Positions 1 through 7,400 are shown, numbered from the stretch's first letter. The stretch is DNA of 12,631 bases from a bacterium (GCA_021779435.1 JAJYAR010000033.1:1-12631), one strand, 5' to 3'. A program made the numbers and translations. Notes: generated by a model from the letters alone, not told the origin.

Positions 1-558
1 GCGCGCACCGCCTCGGGCGTGACGCGCTTTGGGCTGAACCTGTGCGTGCCCTACTGCGCGGCGTCGCCCATGTCCTACTTCACCCACAGTGACGTGCGGC
101 TCTACGCGCCGGTGTGGCCCCACACCACCGCCACAAAGGCGCGCAATTGCCGCTCCTGCCATAATGATCCGGTGACCCTCGGCTATGGACGCGGCGATCT
201 CGCCTATCACACCACCGGCGGCGTGGGACGGTGGACCTTCAAACCCGAACTCCCGATCGACCCGCGCGATGGCCTGCCGGAAGACGCGTGGATCGCATTT
301 TTGCGCGAGCCGGCGGCACCGCACACCACCCGACCGCTCGCGCGACCCTTTTCGCTGGATGAACAGCAGCGCATCCTGCTCGTGGGTGCCTGCCTCACCT
401 GCCACCAGGCCGCGGAACCGCGGGTCGCCCGTGTGTTCGACGACTTCGCGCACTATCGCTCCGCGTTGTCGCCGCGCTGCGTGCTGCCCGACTGGATCGA
501 GCCGGCGAAACCCGCCGCCCAAGTCGCAAAAAATGCGGGCAGGCCGGGAAACCTTTAG
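1..558 (+). CDS. Multiheme c-type cytochrome family protein, C-terminal part
   Basis: The reading frame is open from the first base to a TAG at 556-558, so only the last 185 residues are present and the start lies outside the window. Two CxxCH haem c attachment motifs are visible: CRSCH at residues 50-54 and CLTCH at 131-135 of the visible part. A CVPYC at 15-19 has CxxxC spacing and no His, so it is not a standard haem site. Covalent haem attachment means the protein works outside the cytoplasmic membrane, probably in electron transfer. No membrane helix is visible in this part, and the tail after the last haem is Pro/Ala-rich. The total haem number, the redox partner and any enzymatic role cannot be read from this fragment. 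The convergent neighbour is a small membrane protein 41 bases downstream. Haem-protein identity is fairly sure; the exact subfamily is not. Confidence 0.8.
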   Translation, partial: ARTASGVTRFGLNLCVPYCAASPMSYFTHSDVRLYAPVWPHTTATKARNCRSCHNDPVTLGYGRGDLAYHTTGGVGRWTFKPELPIDPRDGLPEDAWIAFLREPAAPHTTRPLARPFSLDEQQRILLVGACLTCHQAAEPRVARVFDDFAHYRSALSPRCVLPDWIEPAKPAAQVAKNAGRPGNL

Positions 559-567
559 CCTCGGGGC

Positions 568-596
568 CCGCCCGATTTCGCTCCGGGTCGGGGCGG
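568..596. terminator. Possible bidirectional hairpin between convergent genes
   Basis: In the 41-base gap between the cytochrome stop and the DUF2892 stop, CCGCCCGA at 568-575 can pair with TCGGGGCGG at 588-596, with one bulged G and a 12-base loop. No U-run follows on either strand, so this is a weak candidate for ending transcription from both sides. In DNA this GC-rich, chance pairing is plausible. Confidence 0.25.
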
Positions 597-599
597 ACT

Positions 600-818
600 T
601 CAGGCGCCTGGATGAGCGGGCATCTCCCGGTCTTTGCCCACGCCGAGTTTGCGCAAAACCAGTTCCGCCGGGCAAAAACCCGTGAACACGGACTGGATCA
701 GGTTCAACGCCACCAACACAGCCAGCCACAGCCACCACGGACTCACAGCGTACGCCAAGGCGACGCTTAGAAGCACCATGGAGCCGGCGACAATTCGGAT
801 ATACGATTCGATCTTCAT
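600..818 (-). CDS. DUF2892 (YgaP-like) small inner-membrane protein
   Basis: This 72-residue protein has two hydrophobic segments, about residues 8-25 and 28-45, followed by the signature NLIQSVFTGFCP (39-50) and a basic, cytoplasm-like tail. The pattern is typical of the DUF2892 family, named for the membrane part of YgaP-type rhodaneses. Stand-alone members like this one are common and usually have no assigned function. In other genomes some sit beside rhodanese or sulfide-handling genes, but none is in this window. Length and start (ATG at 816-818) fit the family. There is no convincing Shine-Dalgarno sequence, but a well-formed promoter lies just upstream, so the gene probably has its own transcript separate from the permease behind it. 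Cys49 is the conserved family cysteine. The family call is confident; the function is unknown. Confidence 0.85.
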   Translation of the reverse strand: MKIESYIRIVAGSMVLLSVALAYAVSPWWLWLAVLVALNLIQSVFTGFCPAELVLRKLGVGKDREMPAHPGA

Positions 819-847
819 TGGGTACGAGCTGGACTAACGCTCAGCTG

Positions 848-877
848 ATTCTAGACAGTCGCCGCTCCCGATGGCAA
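848..877 (-). promoter_or_regulatory. Sigma-70-type promoter for the DUF2892 gene
   Basis: On the minus strand TTGCCA (877-872) matches the -35 consensus at 5 of 6 positions. After an 18-base spacer, TAGAAT (853-848) matches the -10 consensus at 5 of 6. Transcription would start near 841 and give a leader of about 23 bases before the ATG at 818. The site lies wholly between the permease stop and the DUF2892 start, where a promoter is expected. Confidence 0.6.
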
Positions 878-914
878 TCCGACTCGACACCCGGCCGAGC
901 TCCGCCGCACCGCG

Positions 915-3371
915 TCAGTCTCCTCTCAACGCCTCCATGGGGGGCACCCGGGCGGCCAGCGCCGCGGGCCACACGCAGGCGGTGATCGCGACCAGCGCCA
1001 GCACCGAAGCCGTGGCGCCGAGCACGGCCGGGTTCAGCGCGCCGACCTCGAACAGGACCTTGGTCATCGCCCGTCCCCCGAGCCAGGCGCCCAGACCTCC
1101 GATCACGGTTCCGATCAGCGCGAGCTTGATGCCGAGCCAGAGGAACTGGGAACGAATCGCGCCCGGCACCGCACCAAGCGCGAGCCGGATCCCAATCTCC
1201 CGCCGCCGCTGCGCCACCGAATAGGCCAGAACCCCGTAGAGCCCGACGGTCGCGAGCACCAGCGCCACGCCCGCGAAGATGCAAGCGAGCACCAGCGGCG
1301 CACGCCGCATCTGCAGACTGTCATCGATGCGTGCGTCCATCGTCTTGAGGTCCTCCACGGGCAGCTCCGGATCCACGCGCAGCACCGCGGCCCTCAACGC
1401 GGACGCAGCCGCCTGCGGCGCCTGCGTCGTCCGGAGGACCACCGAAACCTGCAGATCCGCATAGTCGACGAACGGCACATAGACCGATCCCATCGCCTGC
1501 GTCTCGGCCAGGTCGTGCTGCTTGATCGTGCCCACCACCCCAACGATGGTGAACGCCTTCTTGTTCTGATCGGTCGGCGGACCGTTGAAGATGCGATGCC
1601 CGATGGCTCCCCCCTTGGGCCAGTAGCGCCGCGCGACCTCCTCGTCGATCACACACGCATGCGTCGCCCGCACCGAATCCTCCGTGGTCAGATAACGCCC
1701 CTCGATCAGCGGAATGTGAAGCGCCTGGAAAAAATCCCCCGCGACCCCTGAGAAATAGTGCGCGCGAAGCGTTTCTCCGGGCGCCATCGCGTGCCCCTCC
1801 ACGAAGATCGCATTCTGGCTGCCCCCCGGCGTAAATGGCATCATCGTCGTGAAGCCGGCGGAGGCGACGCCCGGGACCGTGGCCACCTCCTGCTGGAGCC
1901 GCTGCACGAACGCGAGGCGCTGCTTGTCGTCCTTGTAGTTGCCCCAGGGCAGGGGTACGTCGCCCGTGAGAAGGTGGTCGGCCTCAAATCCAGGCTTCAC
2001 GGCGGTCACCCGACTGAAACTCAGGCCCAGCATGCCCGCACCGGCCAGCAGCACAAAGGCCAGCGAGAACTGAGCGACGATCAACCCGTGGCGCAGCCGA
2101 TGCGTGGCGCGCGTCGTGGTGCCTCCTCGACTCTCCACCGAAAGCGCCGCCGCGAGGTCCCCCCGGAGGCTGTGCCAGAGCACCGGCAGCGCGAGCACCA
2201 GGCCCACGAGCACCGCCGCACCCAGGGCGGCGGCACACACCGTGCCGTCGAGCGTGAAGGCACCGGCGTGCGGCAGCCGGTCGAGCCCAAAACCGTCCAC
2301 CGCATGGAGCGAGGCCCACCCCAGCCCGAGCCCGAGCAGCCCGCCCGCCAGCGACAGCAAAAGCGTCTCGGTCAGCAGCTGCCGCGCTATCGCGGGATTG
2401 CCCGCGCCCAGCACCCGCCGGATCGACAACTCCTTCGTGCGTCCGATCGCACGCACCAAAAACAGATTCGCAAGGTTCACCGTGCCGATCGCAAGCAGGC
2501 ACAGCACCCCCGCCTGCAACAGCACCAGCACCGGCTTCGCGGACGCAATCTGGTCCGCGTGCAAATCGACGACCTTCGTGCCGAAACCCGCGTCCTTGAC
2601 GAACTTCGCGAAGGGATCCTTTTCCTCGATGCGACGGTTGAGCGCGTCGACCTGGGCCTGCGCCTCCGCAATGCTCTTTCCAGGCCGCAGCCGCGCGATC
2701 ATCGCCATGTTGTTCGAGTGAAGATTGTCGGGCTTCTTCTCGTCGTCGGTGAAACACAGGGGCAGCCAGACCTTCGCGTGCGAGTTGTCGAATTGGAAGC
2801 CCGGGGGCATCACGCCGATGACCGTGCAGGTCCAGCCCGCCCCGAAGTGAAGCGTCCTGCCCAGAACCTTGGGGTCGCCCGCGAATTTCTGGCGCCAGAA
2901 GCTGTCGCTGAGAATGACGACGTTGTTTTTCCCATACACACCCTCCCCGTCCTCGAAGGTGCGTCCCATCTGCGGAGCCACACCCAGGACGTGGAAAAAC
3001 GAAGGCGTGACATTCATCGATTCCACGCGGTCGGGCGACCCCGCGTCCCCCACCGTCTCGCCTCCCCCCCGGTAGGCGGCCGCGTCGGCAAAGGCGTCCA
3101 CCCCCGCGCGGCGATCGAGATAATACGGCACCGAGGTGCCCGCCTTGTCGACGCCCGCCTTCGGGTACGTGTTGTAGACGGTGACCAGCTCGCCCGGGTT
3201 GGGATAGGGAAGCGGGCGCAGAATGACCGCGTTGACGACCGCAAACAGGGCGACGTTTGCGCCGAGGCAGAGCGCAAACGTGAACAGGGCCGCCGCGGCG
3301 AACCCGCGATCGCGGGCCAGGCCGCGCAGCGCCACTTTCAGGTCGTGCCGGAGCGATTCAAGCGTGGACAT
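915..3371 (-). CDS. ADOP-type orphan permease (duplicated MacB_PCD-FtsX)
   Basis: This 818-residue membrane protein has the layout of the acidobacterial duplicated orphan permease family. An N-terminal helix (about 25-51) ends in ILRPLPYPNPGELV and is followed by an extracytoplasmic MacB-like core (55-280). Then come a first FtsX module (281-405, with the cytoplasmic ELSIRRVLGA loop), a linker helix (430-451), a second periplasmic core (452-690) and a second FtsX module (691-818). The second module has REIGIRLALGA and the ending VPPMEALRGD. About eight helices are visible. Relatives are MacB/LolE-like permeases; these orphans lack a linked ATPase gene, and none is seen here. Substrate and role are unknown; export or an envelope function driven by an unlinked ATPase is an inference. 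I chose ATG 3371 over a TTG ten codons upstream because the family begins close to this Met. A small secreted protein gene lies 65 bases upstream on the same strand. Confidence 0.92.
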   Translation of the reverse strand: MSTLESLRHDLKVALRGLARDRGFAAAALFTFALCLGANVALFAVVNAVILRPLPYPNPGELVTVYNTYPKAGVDKAGTSVPYYLDRRAGVDAFADAAAYRGGGETVGDAGSPDRVESMNVTPSFFHVLGVAPQMGRTFEDGEGVYGKNNVVILSDSFWRQKFAGDPKVLGRTLHFGAGWTCTVIGVMPPGFQFDNSHAKVWLPLCFTDDEKKPDNLHSNNMAMIARLRPGKSIAEAQAQVDALNRRIEEKDPFAKFVKDAGFGTKVVDLHADQIASAKPVLVLLQAGVLCLLAIGTVNLANLFLVRAIGRTKELSIRRVLGAGNPAIARQLLTETLLLSLAGGLLGLGLGWASLHAVDGFGLDRLPHAGAFTLDGTVCAAALGAAVLVGLVLALPVLWHSLRGDLAAALSVESRGGTTTRATHRLRHGLIVAQFSLAFVLLAGAGMLGLSFSRVTAVKPGFEADHLLTGDVPLPWGNYKDDKQRLAFVQRLQQEVATVPGVASAGFTTMMPFTPGGSQNAIFVEGHAMAPGETLRAHYFSGVAGDFFQALHIPLIEGRYLTTEDSVRATHACVIDEEVARRYWPKGGAIGHRIFNGPPTDQNKKAFTIVGVVGTIKQHDLAETQAMGSVYVPFVDYADLQVSVVLRTTQAPQAAASALRAAVLRVDPELPVEDLKTMDARIDDSLQMRRAPLVLACIFAGVALVLATVGLYGVLAYSVAQRRREIGIRLALGAVPGAIRSQFLWLGIKLALIGTVIGGLGAWLGGRAMTKVLFEVGALNPAVLGATASVLALVAITACVWPAALAARVPPMEALRGD

Positions 3372-3388
3372 GCGGGGGATAACCCCGC
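3372..3388 (-). repeat. Perfect hairpin abutting the permease start codon
   Basis: GCGGGG (3372-3377) and CCCCGC (3383-3388) form a perfect 6-bp stem around the 5-base loop GATAA. The stem ends directly against the permease ATG at 3371. In the mRNA it would take in or border the only purine-rich ribosome-binding stretch (GGGGGAG, about 3389-3395), so it could hold back translation. The repeat is seen directly; the regulatory role is inferred. Confidence 0.45.
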
Positions 3389-3409
3389 TCCCCCGCGACA
3401 AGTTTCATG

Positions 3410-3433
3410 AAAACGCCGCGCGGGAGGCCCCGC
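3410..3433 (-). terminator. Weak hairpin with T-run after the small secreted gene
   Basis: On the minus strand GCGGG (3433-3429) pairs with CCCGC (3424-3420) around a 4-base loop. GCGGCG and then TTTT (3413-3410) follow. It sits directly after the stop at 3437. The six-base gap before the T-run and the short stem make it a weak terminator that might only partly separate this gene from the permease downstream. Confidence 0.25.
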
Positions 3434-3436
3434 CTG

Positions 3437-3943
3437 TCACTTCACCAGCTTCACCCGCACGCGCAGCTCCACGGCCTCGACCACCATCCAGTATCCCCCA
3501 AGTGACGACGGGGTGATCCGCACGCGCGGGTTCATCATCGCCGGGCACCAGTAGCCCTCGCCCGGATTCGCCACCTGCCACTGCTGGCCGTTTTTCAGCC
3601 GGAACACGGTGCGCCCCTCCCAGCCGGTGAACTTGCCGTCGATGCGGCTCTCCATCGCCGCCTCGACCACGCGAGTGCCAGGCTGAACCACGACCTCCTT
3701 GGACTGAGCGGCGCTCGACGTCGCGCGAGGGTCGGCTTCGGAGACGCGCGCCGATTCCGCACCCGACGCGCCGGATGTCCGGCTTTGCACGAGCGCGTCG
3801 AGGACCGCACGCTCCGCAGGGGAGAGCTTGTCGAGTCCCGCCCGATGAAATTCCTCGGCGCTGAGCGACGCGGTGAAACTTTCGGCGGCACGGGCCACCA
3901 GGCAGACTGCAACCAGCGCGGCCACGAACAGAAGGCGTCTCAT
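3437..3943 (-). CDS. Small secreted protein of unknown function
   Basis: This 168-residue protein starts with a clear signal peptide (MRRLLFVAALVAVCLVARA, likely cut after Ala19), so it should be exported. Cys14 lies inside the hydrophobic core without a proper lipobox, so a lipoprotein is less likely. After it comes a helical motif, EEFHRAGLDKLSPAERAVLDAL (read as two halves around residue 40), then a low-complexity Ser/Ala linker (54-82). The C-terminal beta-rich module (about 98-168) has GKFTGWEGRTVFRLKNGQ, WQVANPG and VRITPSSLGGYWMVV. I recall the same AGL-KLS plus G-F-GW-G-T-F-L-NGQ-W combination from many uncharacterised proteobacterial and verrucomicrobial proteins, with no known function. 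The ATG at 3943 is preferred to frame-open codons upstream because it gives the signal peptide. The gene is divergent from the nitroreductase and upstream of the permease on the same strand. Confidence 0.75.
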   Translation of the reverse strand: MRRLLFVAALVAVCLVARAAESFTASLSAEEFHRAGLDKLSPAERAVLDALVQSRTSGASGAESARVSEADPRATSSAAQSKEVVVQPGTRVVEAAMESRIDGKFTGWEGRTVFRLKNGQQWQVANPGEGYWCPAMMNPRVRITPSSLGGYWMVVEAVELRVRVKLVK

Positions 3944-4020
3944 GGCCGACGGTGTAGGCCCGGCCTCGTGACGAAGCAAGGCGGTAAGCCGCAAGGAATG
4001 CGTGGCAATTGCCCTCGACA

Positions 4021-4033
4021 GGCCGGACCGGCC
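4021..4033. promoter_or_regulatory. GC palindrome upstream of the nitroreductase gene
   Basis: GGCCGG-A-CCGGCC is a perfect inverted repeat with 6-base arms and one central base, 19 bases before the nitroreductase ATG and inside the 109-base divergent region. It could be an operator for a dimeric regulator of either gene, or a chance product of high GC. A Shine-Dalgarno-like AGGGA follows at 4039-4043, nine bases before the ATG, and supports that start. Confidence 0.3.
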
Positions 4034-4052
4034 GGATCAGGGAATTTTCGCA

Positions 4053-4724
4053 ATGCTCTCCGCTCTCGATTCCATGCACGTGCGACGTTCTATCCGCGAG
4101 TTCGAACCCGAACTCGTGCCCATGGACACGATCCGGCAGCTCGTCGAAGCCGCCGGCCGCGCCCCCAGCTCCAAGAACACGCAACCCTGGCGGCTGTATC
4201 TCGTCCAGGGTCCGGCCCTTGATGCCCTGGTCGCCGATTACCTGGCCGCGTTCGACGCCGGCCGCCCGGGCAAACCCGGCTATCGTTACTCGCCGGATCC
4301 CCTGCCGGAAACCTGGATGGCGCGCGCCAAGGCGGTCGGCATCGGTATTTTCCAACACAAGGGCATCGGCCGCGAGGAGAAGGAGAAACGCCGCCAGCAC
4401 GACCGCGAGAACTTCGAGTTCTTCGGCGCACGCCAGGTGTTTTTCCTCGGCACCCAGGAATCCGCCTATTCCTACGGCACCTTTATGGACTGCGGTTTCG
4501 TGCTCGATAATCTGATGCTCGGACTGGCCTCGCTTGAGCTTGGCTCCTGCCCCCAGTTCAGCGCCATGGCGTATCCGGACCTGCTCAAGAAGCACATCCC
4601 CGGCAGCGAAGACACGCTGTTCATCGCCGCCCTGCCCTTCGGCCGCCCGAAGGCGGGCAGCCACGTGAACGCCTTCCAGCCGCCCCGCCTGCCCGTCGAG
4701 GAGTGGTTCAAGGTCGTCAGCTGA
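4053..4724 (+). CDS. Nitroreductase-family FMN oxidoreductase
   Basis: The 223-residue product has the nitroreductase fold signature. RRSIREF (11-17) near the N-terminus and APSSKNTQPW (38-46 region) are the usual FMN phosphate and isoalloxazine contacts. Later come the helix GFVLDNLMLGLASLELGSC (148-166), the ALPFGRPK turn (193-200) and the C-terminal NAFQPPRLPVEEW. Such enzymes form cytoplasmic homodimers and use NAD(P)H to reduce nitroaromatics, quinones or related acceptors; the physiological substrate cannot be read from sequence. Length is normal for the family. I chose ATG 4053 because it has a good AGGGA ribosome-binding site and begins just before the RRSIR motif; a GTG at 4002 would add 17 residues with no family support. 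The gene is alone on its strand, divergent from the small secreted protein and convergent with GH74, so no pathway is implied by neighbours. Confidence 0.9.
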   Translation: MLSALDSMHVRRSIREFEPELVPMDTIRQLVEAAGRAPSSKNTQPWRLYLVQGPALDALVADYLAAFDAGRPGKPGYRYSPDPLPETWMARAKAVGIGIFQHKGIGREEKEKRRQHDRENFEFFGARQVFFLGTQESAYSYGTFMDCGFVLDNLMLGLASLELGSCPQFSAMAYPDLLKKHIPGSEDTLFIAALPFGRPKAGSHVNAFQPPRLPVEEWFKVVS

Positions 4725-4747
4725 TCGACGCGCCGTGCCACGCGGTT

Positions 4748-4760
4748 CCCGCTCAGCGGG
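4748..4760. terminator. Short hairpin at the nitroreductase/GH74 junction
   Basis: CCCGC-TCA-GCGGG is a perfect 5-bp inverted repeat whose loop is the GH74 stop codon itself (TGA read on the minus strand). It lies 23 bases after the nitroreductase stop. There is no U-run on either strand, so it may act as a weak two-way transcription barrier or be chance. Confidence 0.2.
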
Positions 4761-7044
4761 GGTCGCCCACGACCACGCCGCGCCCACCCGTGCCGAAGTA
4801 GACCCTGCCATACACGCGCGGGTCACCCGTGACGTGGTTGATCCACCCATACTGGTGCCGGTCGTCGTTGATCCGCACCCAGCCCGCTCCCGCGTCGTCC
4901 GAGCGAAACAGCGCCTGCTCCCCGGCAACCTTGCCCGCCAGATACAGCGCAGGGTAATCGCGGCCCGCAGCGGCCTTGCCGAATCCAAGCGAATAGGCCT
5001 CCTCCACGCCGGCGAGGTGCCGGAAGTGGGCGCCCCCATCCTCCGAACGCCACAGTCCGCCGGTCCGAGTCTCGAGCCACAGTTCGCCCGTCCTCCCGGG
5101 CACGACATGCAGCACCCCGGGCACTCCCGCCGCGCCCCCAAACCCACCCGCAGTGGACGTCACGCGCGCCAGCCCTGCGCAGCGCACCGCAAAGCTCAGG
5201 CCGCCGTCCTCGCTCACAAAAAGCCGTCCCGTCGCCGCGTCGAACGCATAGAGTTTCCCAGCATTCACCGGGTCCGCCACCACCCGCACCCCCGCAGGCA
5301 GGTCCACGCACGCGCGCCAGGTTCGTCCGAAGTCGGCGGTGCGTTGCGGCACCATCGGCGGCGCCATCCAGGGAGGCATGCCCTCCGCCCCGGCACGCGG
5401 CGTTCCGCGCGGCGTCCAGAAGATGATCCTGCCGTCCGCCGTCACATCGATCGACCCCGCCCCGCCCGAGCCGGGCGGCTCGCTGGCGAGCGGCGTCCAG
5501 GTCCTGCCTCCGTCCCGCGACACCGCCGCGCGCACGCCGTGGTCCCTCTTCCACATCGTGCCGCAACGCACGATCGTCAGCGGACTCCCGCCCGCGTACG
5601 CGATCGATTCGGTATTCGCCAGCCGGGGAGGAGGCGCGAACTGCAACCCCGCATGGTCGAGGTCGTCGTGACGGAATCCGTCGATGTCGCCCAGCGCGCT
5701 GAGCAGGTGCGCCCCCTCGGGCGGACTGATCAGGCCGAGCGGCACGGTCTCCTCGATGCCCTTGTCGTCGAATGACCACACGACATGCCCGCCGGGCGAG
5801 TCAGCCGCCTCGAGGTTGTGCGTCGCAAACACCCCGTAACCCGTCGTGAACATCGCGTGCGAGGAGTCGAACGGATCGATCGCCACCGACGCCATCCAGT
5901 GTACCGAGTTCCCGAGCACCCAAGGCGCCCCGGCGTAATCCCACGAGGACGTTCCGAGCAGCGCCTTCCAGGTCGCGCCGCCGTCCCGGCTCTCGAACAG
6001 TTCGTCGTGCGGCTTGTAGCGGCAGAAGGTCGACACCAGCAGGTGCCTCGGATCCCGGGCGTCGACGGCGACGGCGCCATAGCCAAATCCCGTGAGCGCC
6101 CCGCCATCGGGGTGGATGGGTGTGATGTCGCGCCACGCCCCGCTCGCAGTGTCCAGGACCCAGACCGCGCCGTCGTGCATGGTGTTGGGACCGGGTTCGT
6201 CTCCATAGGTCAAATACAGCTTGCCGTCGCTCGAAAGCGCCGCGCGCGTCGGCCGCAGGCCCACGGGCTGGCCGGGCACCGCGGCCCAGGTCGCCCCCGC
6301 GTCGGTCGAGCGGAACAGGCAGGTTTCGCGCGTCGAGACGCCCGCATAGACCACCGGGGTTGCTTCACCGGGTCGGCCGCTGCGCCCGTCAAACACGACC
6401 AGGTCGATCCCGAGGGGCTGGGTCCAGGGCCCCAAGCTCACCGAGGCCGACGCGGAAGTCGCCACGGCCGGAAACCCCGCGACCCTGCTCCAGGTCGCTC
6501 CATGGTCGGCGCTCCTCCACAACCCTGCAGCCCGCGATCCGAACAGCAGGATCGCCCCCCGGTTTGGATCCACCGCCAGGCGCTCCCCGTTGCCGCGCCC
6601 CGCCTCGTTGGCCCCCATCTTGAAGGGCATGTCGACGCGACGGAACGTGCGCCCGCGATCCGACGAACACAGGATCGCCCCGTCGCCCGCACGCGGATTG
6701 GTATAGGTGCCCGCCGCCAGATAAACCCGGTCCGGATCCGAGGGATCCACCGCCACGCTCTCGATGCCCGTCAGGTTCACGTCCGCCATCCCGAGCCAGT
6801 CGGTCAGCGGCACCCAGCGCCGCGTCGCGGCATCCCAGCGGTAGGCACCGCCGACGTCCGTGCGTAGGTAGACAAGCCCCCGCTCCTTCGGGTGAAAGAC
6901 GATGCCCGTCACAAACCCCCCGCCTCCGATGCGCACGTTGCGCCAGGCGTAGGGGTCCTGGCGGACGGGTTCGGCGCGCGCCGCAAGCGTCGCACACAGC
7001 ACCGCGAACAACGCGAGCGGTAGGGTCGTGAGAAAACGTTTCAT
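4753..7044 (-). CDS. Secreted GH74 xyloglucanase
   Basis: The 763-residue protein has a signal peptide (1-23, MKRFLTTLPLALF through AARA) and one full-length GH74 domain made of two seven-bladed propellers. The strongest evidence is YLRTDVGGAYRWD, where Asp63 matches the family's catalytic base, and SALGDIDGFRHDD, where Asp453 matches the catalytic acid. ERLAVDP (154-160) and the closing RVYFGTGGRGVVVGD are also typical. Nine Asp-box (S-x-D-x-G-x-x-W/F) repeats are visible, starting at residues 127, 178, 246, 352, 509, 569, 611, 667 and 715. GH74 enzymes cut the beta-1,4-glucan backbone of xyloglucan; endo and reducing-end-specific modes both exist and I cannot tell which applies. There is no carbohydrate-binding or anchoring module after the catalytic domain, so a free extracellular or periplasmic enzyme is likely. 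The ATG at 7044 starts the signal peptide. Confidence 0.95.
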   Translation of the reverse strand: MKRFLTTLPLALFAVLCATLAARAEPVRQDPYAWRNVRIGGGGFVTGIVFHPKERGLVYLRTDVGGAYRWDAATRRWVPLTDWLGMADVNLTGIESVAVDPSDPDRVYLAAGTYTNPRAGDGAILCSSDRGRTFRRVDMPFKMGANEAGRGNGERLAVDPNRGAILLFGSRAAGLWRSADHGATWSRVAGFPAVATSASASVSLGPWTQPLGIDLVVFDGRSGRPGEATPVVYAGVSTRETCLFRSTDAGATWAAVPGQPVGLRPTRAALSSDGKLYLTYGDEPGPNTMHDGAVWVLDTASGAWRDITPIHPDGGALTGFGYGAVAVDARDPRHLLVSTFCRYKPHDELFESRDGGATWKALLGTSSWDYAGAPWVLGNSVHWMASVAIDPFDSSHAMFTTGYGVFATHNLEAADSPGGHVVWSFDDKGIEETVPLGLISPPEGAHLLSALGDIDGFRHDDLDHAGLQFAPPPRLANTESIAYAGGSPLTIVRCGTMWKRDHGVRAAVSRDGGRTWTPLASEPPGSGGAGSIDVTADGRIIFWTPRGTPRAGAEGMPPWMAPPMVPQRTADFGRTWRACVDLPAGVRVVADPVNAGKLYAFDAATGRLFVSEDGGLSFAVRCAGLARVTSTAGGFGGAAGVPGVLHVVPGRTGELWLETRTGGLWRSEDGGAHFRHLAGVEEAYSLGFGKAAAGRDYPALYLAGKVAGEQALFRSDDAGAGWVRINDDRHQYGWINHVTGDPRVYGRVYFGTGGRGVVVGDPR

Positions 7045-7400
7045 GGGGTCGGGCAAAACGAATCGGCGATTTATCGGCAAATCAAGAGGATGTGTTTTTC
7101 TCCTCCGTCGGCGCCCCGCCCCCGGATCCTTATCCCCGTTTTCCCAGCATCTTAAACCGGTCCGTCCACATCCCTCGATTCCACGCAATCATGAGAGACC
7201 TCCGCCGCCGCAGGTCCCCCGCGAACCCACGCCGAACCTGTAGCCAGTTTCTGAACACAGGCTCGGCCTCCCCGTGCTTTTGAATTGAAGCCGGGCTCTC
7301 CTGCCGCACGCTCGGGGCACCCCTAACTGCCAGAAAGCCCCCTGGCGCACCCCGTTTTCCGCCCGTTGGTATCGCTGCGCGCACCCCATCGCCCCCCCAC
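7045..7400. other. 356-base divergent intergenic region
   Basis: This gap separates the divergent GH74 and chemoreceptor genes and should hold both promoters. I see no convincing gene in it: the short open frames are Arg/Pro-rich and lack family features. Near GH74 there are the FliA-like octamer (7071-7078), two ATCGGC copies 11 bases apart (one helical turn; 7062-7067 and 7073-7078) and an inverted repeat GAGGA/TCCTC (7086-7090 and 7101-7105) around a T-rich loop. The part nearest the receptor (7300-7400) is C-rich, and I could not find a confident -35/-10 pair or a Shine-Dalgarno sequence before ATG 7401. Confidence 0.6.
7071..7098 (-). promoter_or_regulatory. FliA (sigma-28)-like -10 element before GH74
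   Basis: On the minus strand GCCGATAA (7078-7071) equals the flagellar sigma-28 -10 consensus at all eight positions. The matching -35 is poor: only an A-rich stretch (AAAA at 7098-7095) about 16 bases upstream stands for TAAA. Transcription would start some 20 bases before the GH74 ATG. No better sigma-70 promoter was found here. An octamer match by chance is possible, so confidence is low. Confidence 0.3.

Noticed and set aside
3369..3401. TTG at 3401 as the permease start
   Set aside because: It would add ten residues (SRGSGVIPR after the start) with no family match and read through the hairpin; ATG 3371 begins at the usual family position.
1758..3410. A 550-codon open frame on the plus strand
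   Set aside because: It lies antisense to the well-supported ADOP permease. Its product is Arg/His/Gln/Glu-rich with no domain, signal or membrane pattern, as expected for a GC-rich shadow frame.
3971..4000. Repeated GCAAGG with a GCGG/CCGC dyad between the divergent secreted-protein and nitroreductase genes
   Set aside because: The arms are only four bases and the repeats six bases. In a sequence this GC-rich that is within chance and no function is suggested by position.
3405..5147. A 580-codon open frame on the minus strand
   Set aside because: It runs antisense across the nitroreductase and through parts of the small secreted and GH74 genes in another frame, and shows no recognisable domain.
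4735..6867. Two long plus-strand frames (346 and 360 codons) opposite GH74
   Set aside because: Both are antisense to the GH74 coding sequence, whose catalytic residues and nine Asp-boxes are all in the minus frame. The plus products are Arg/Pro/His-rich shadows.
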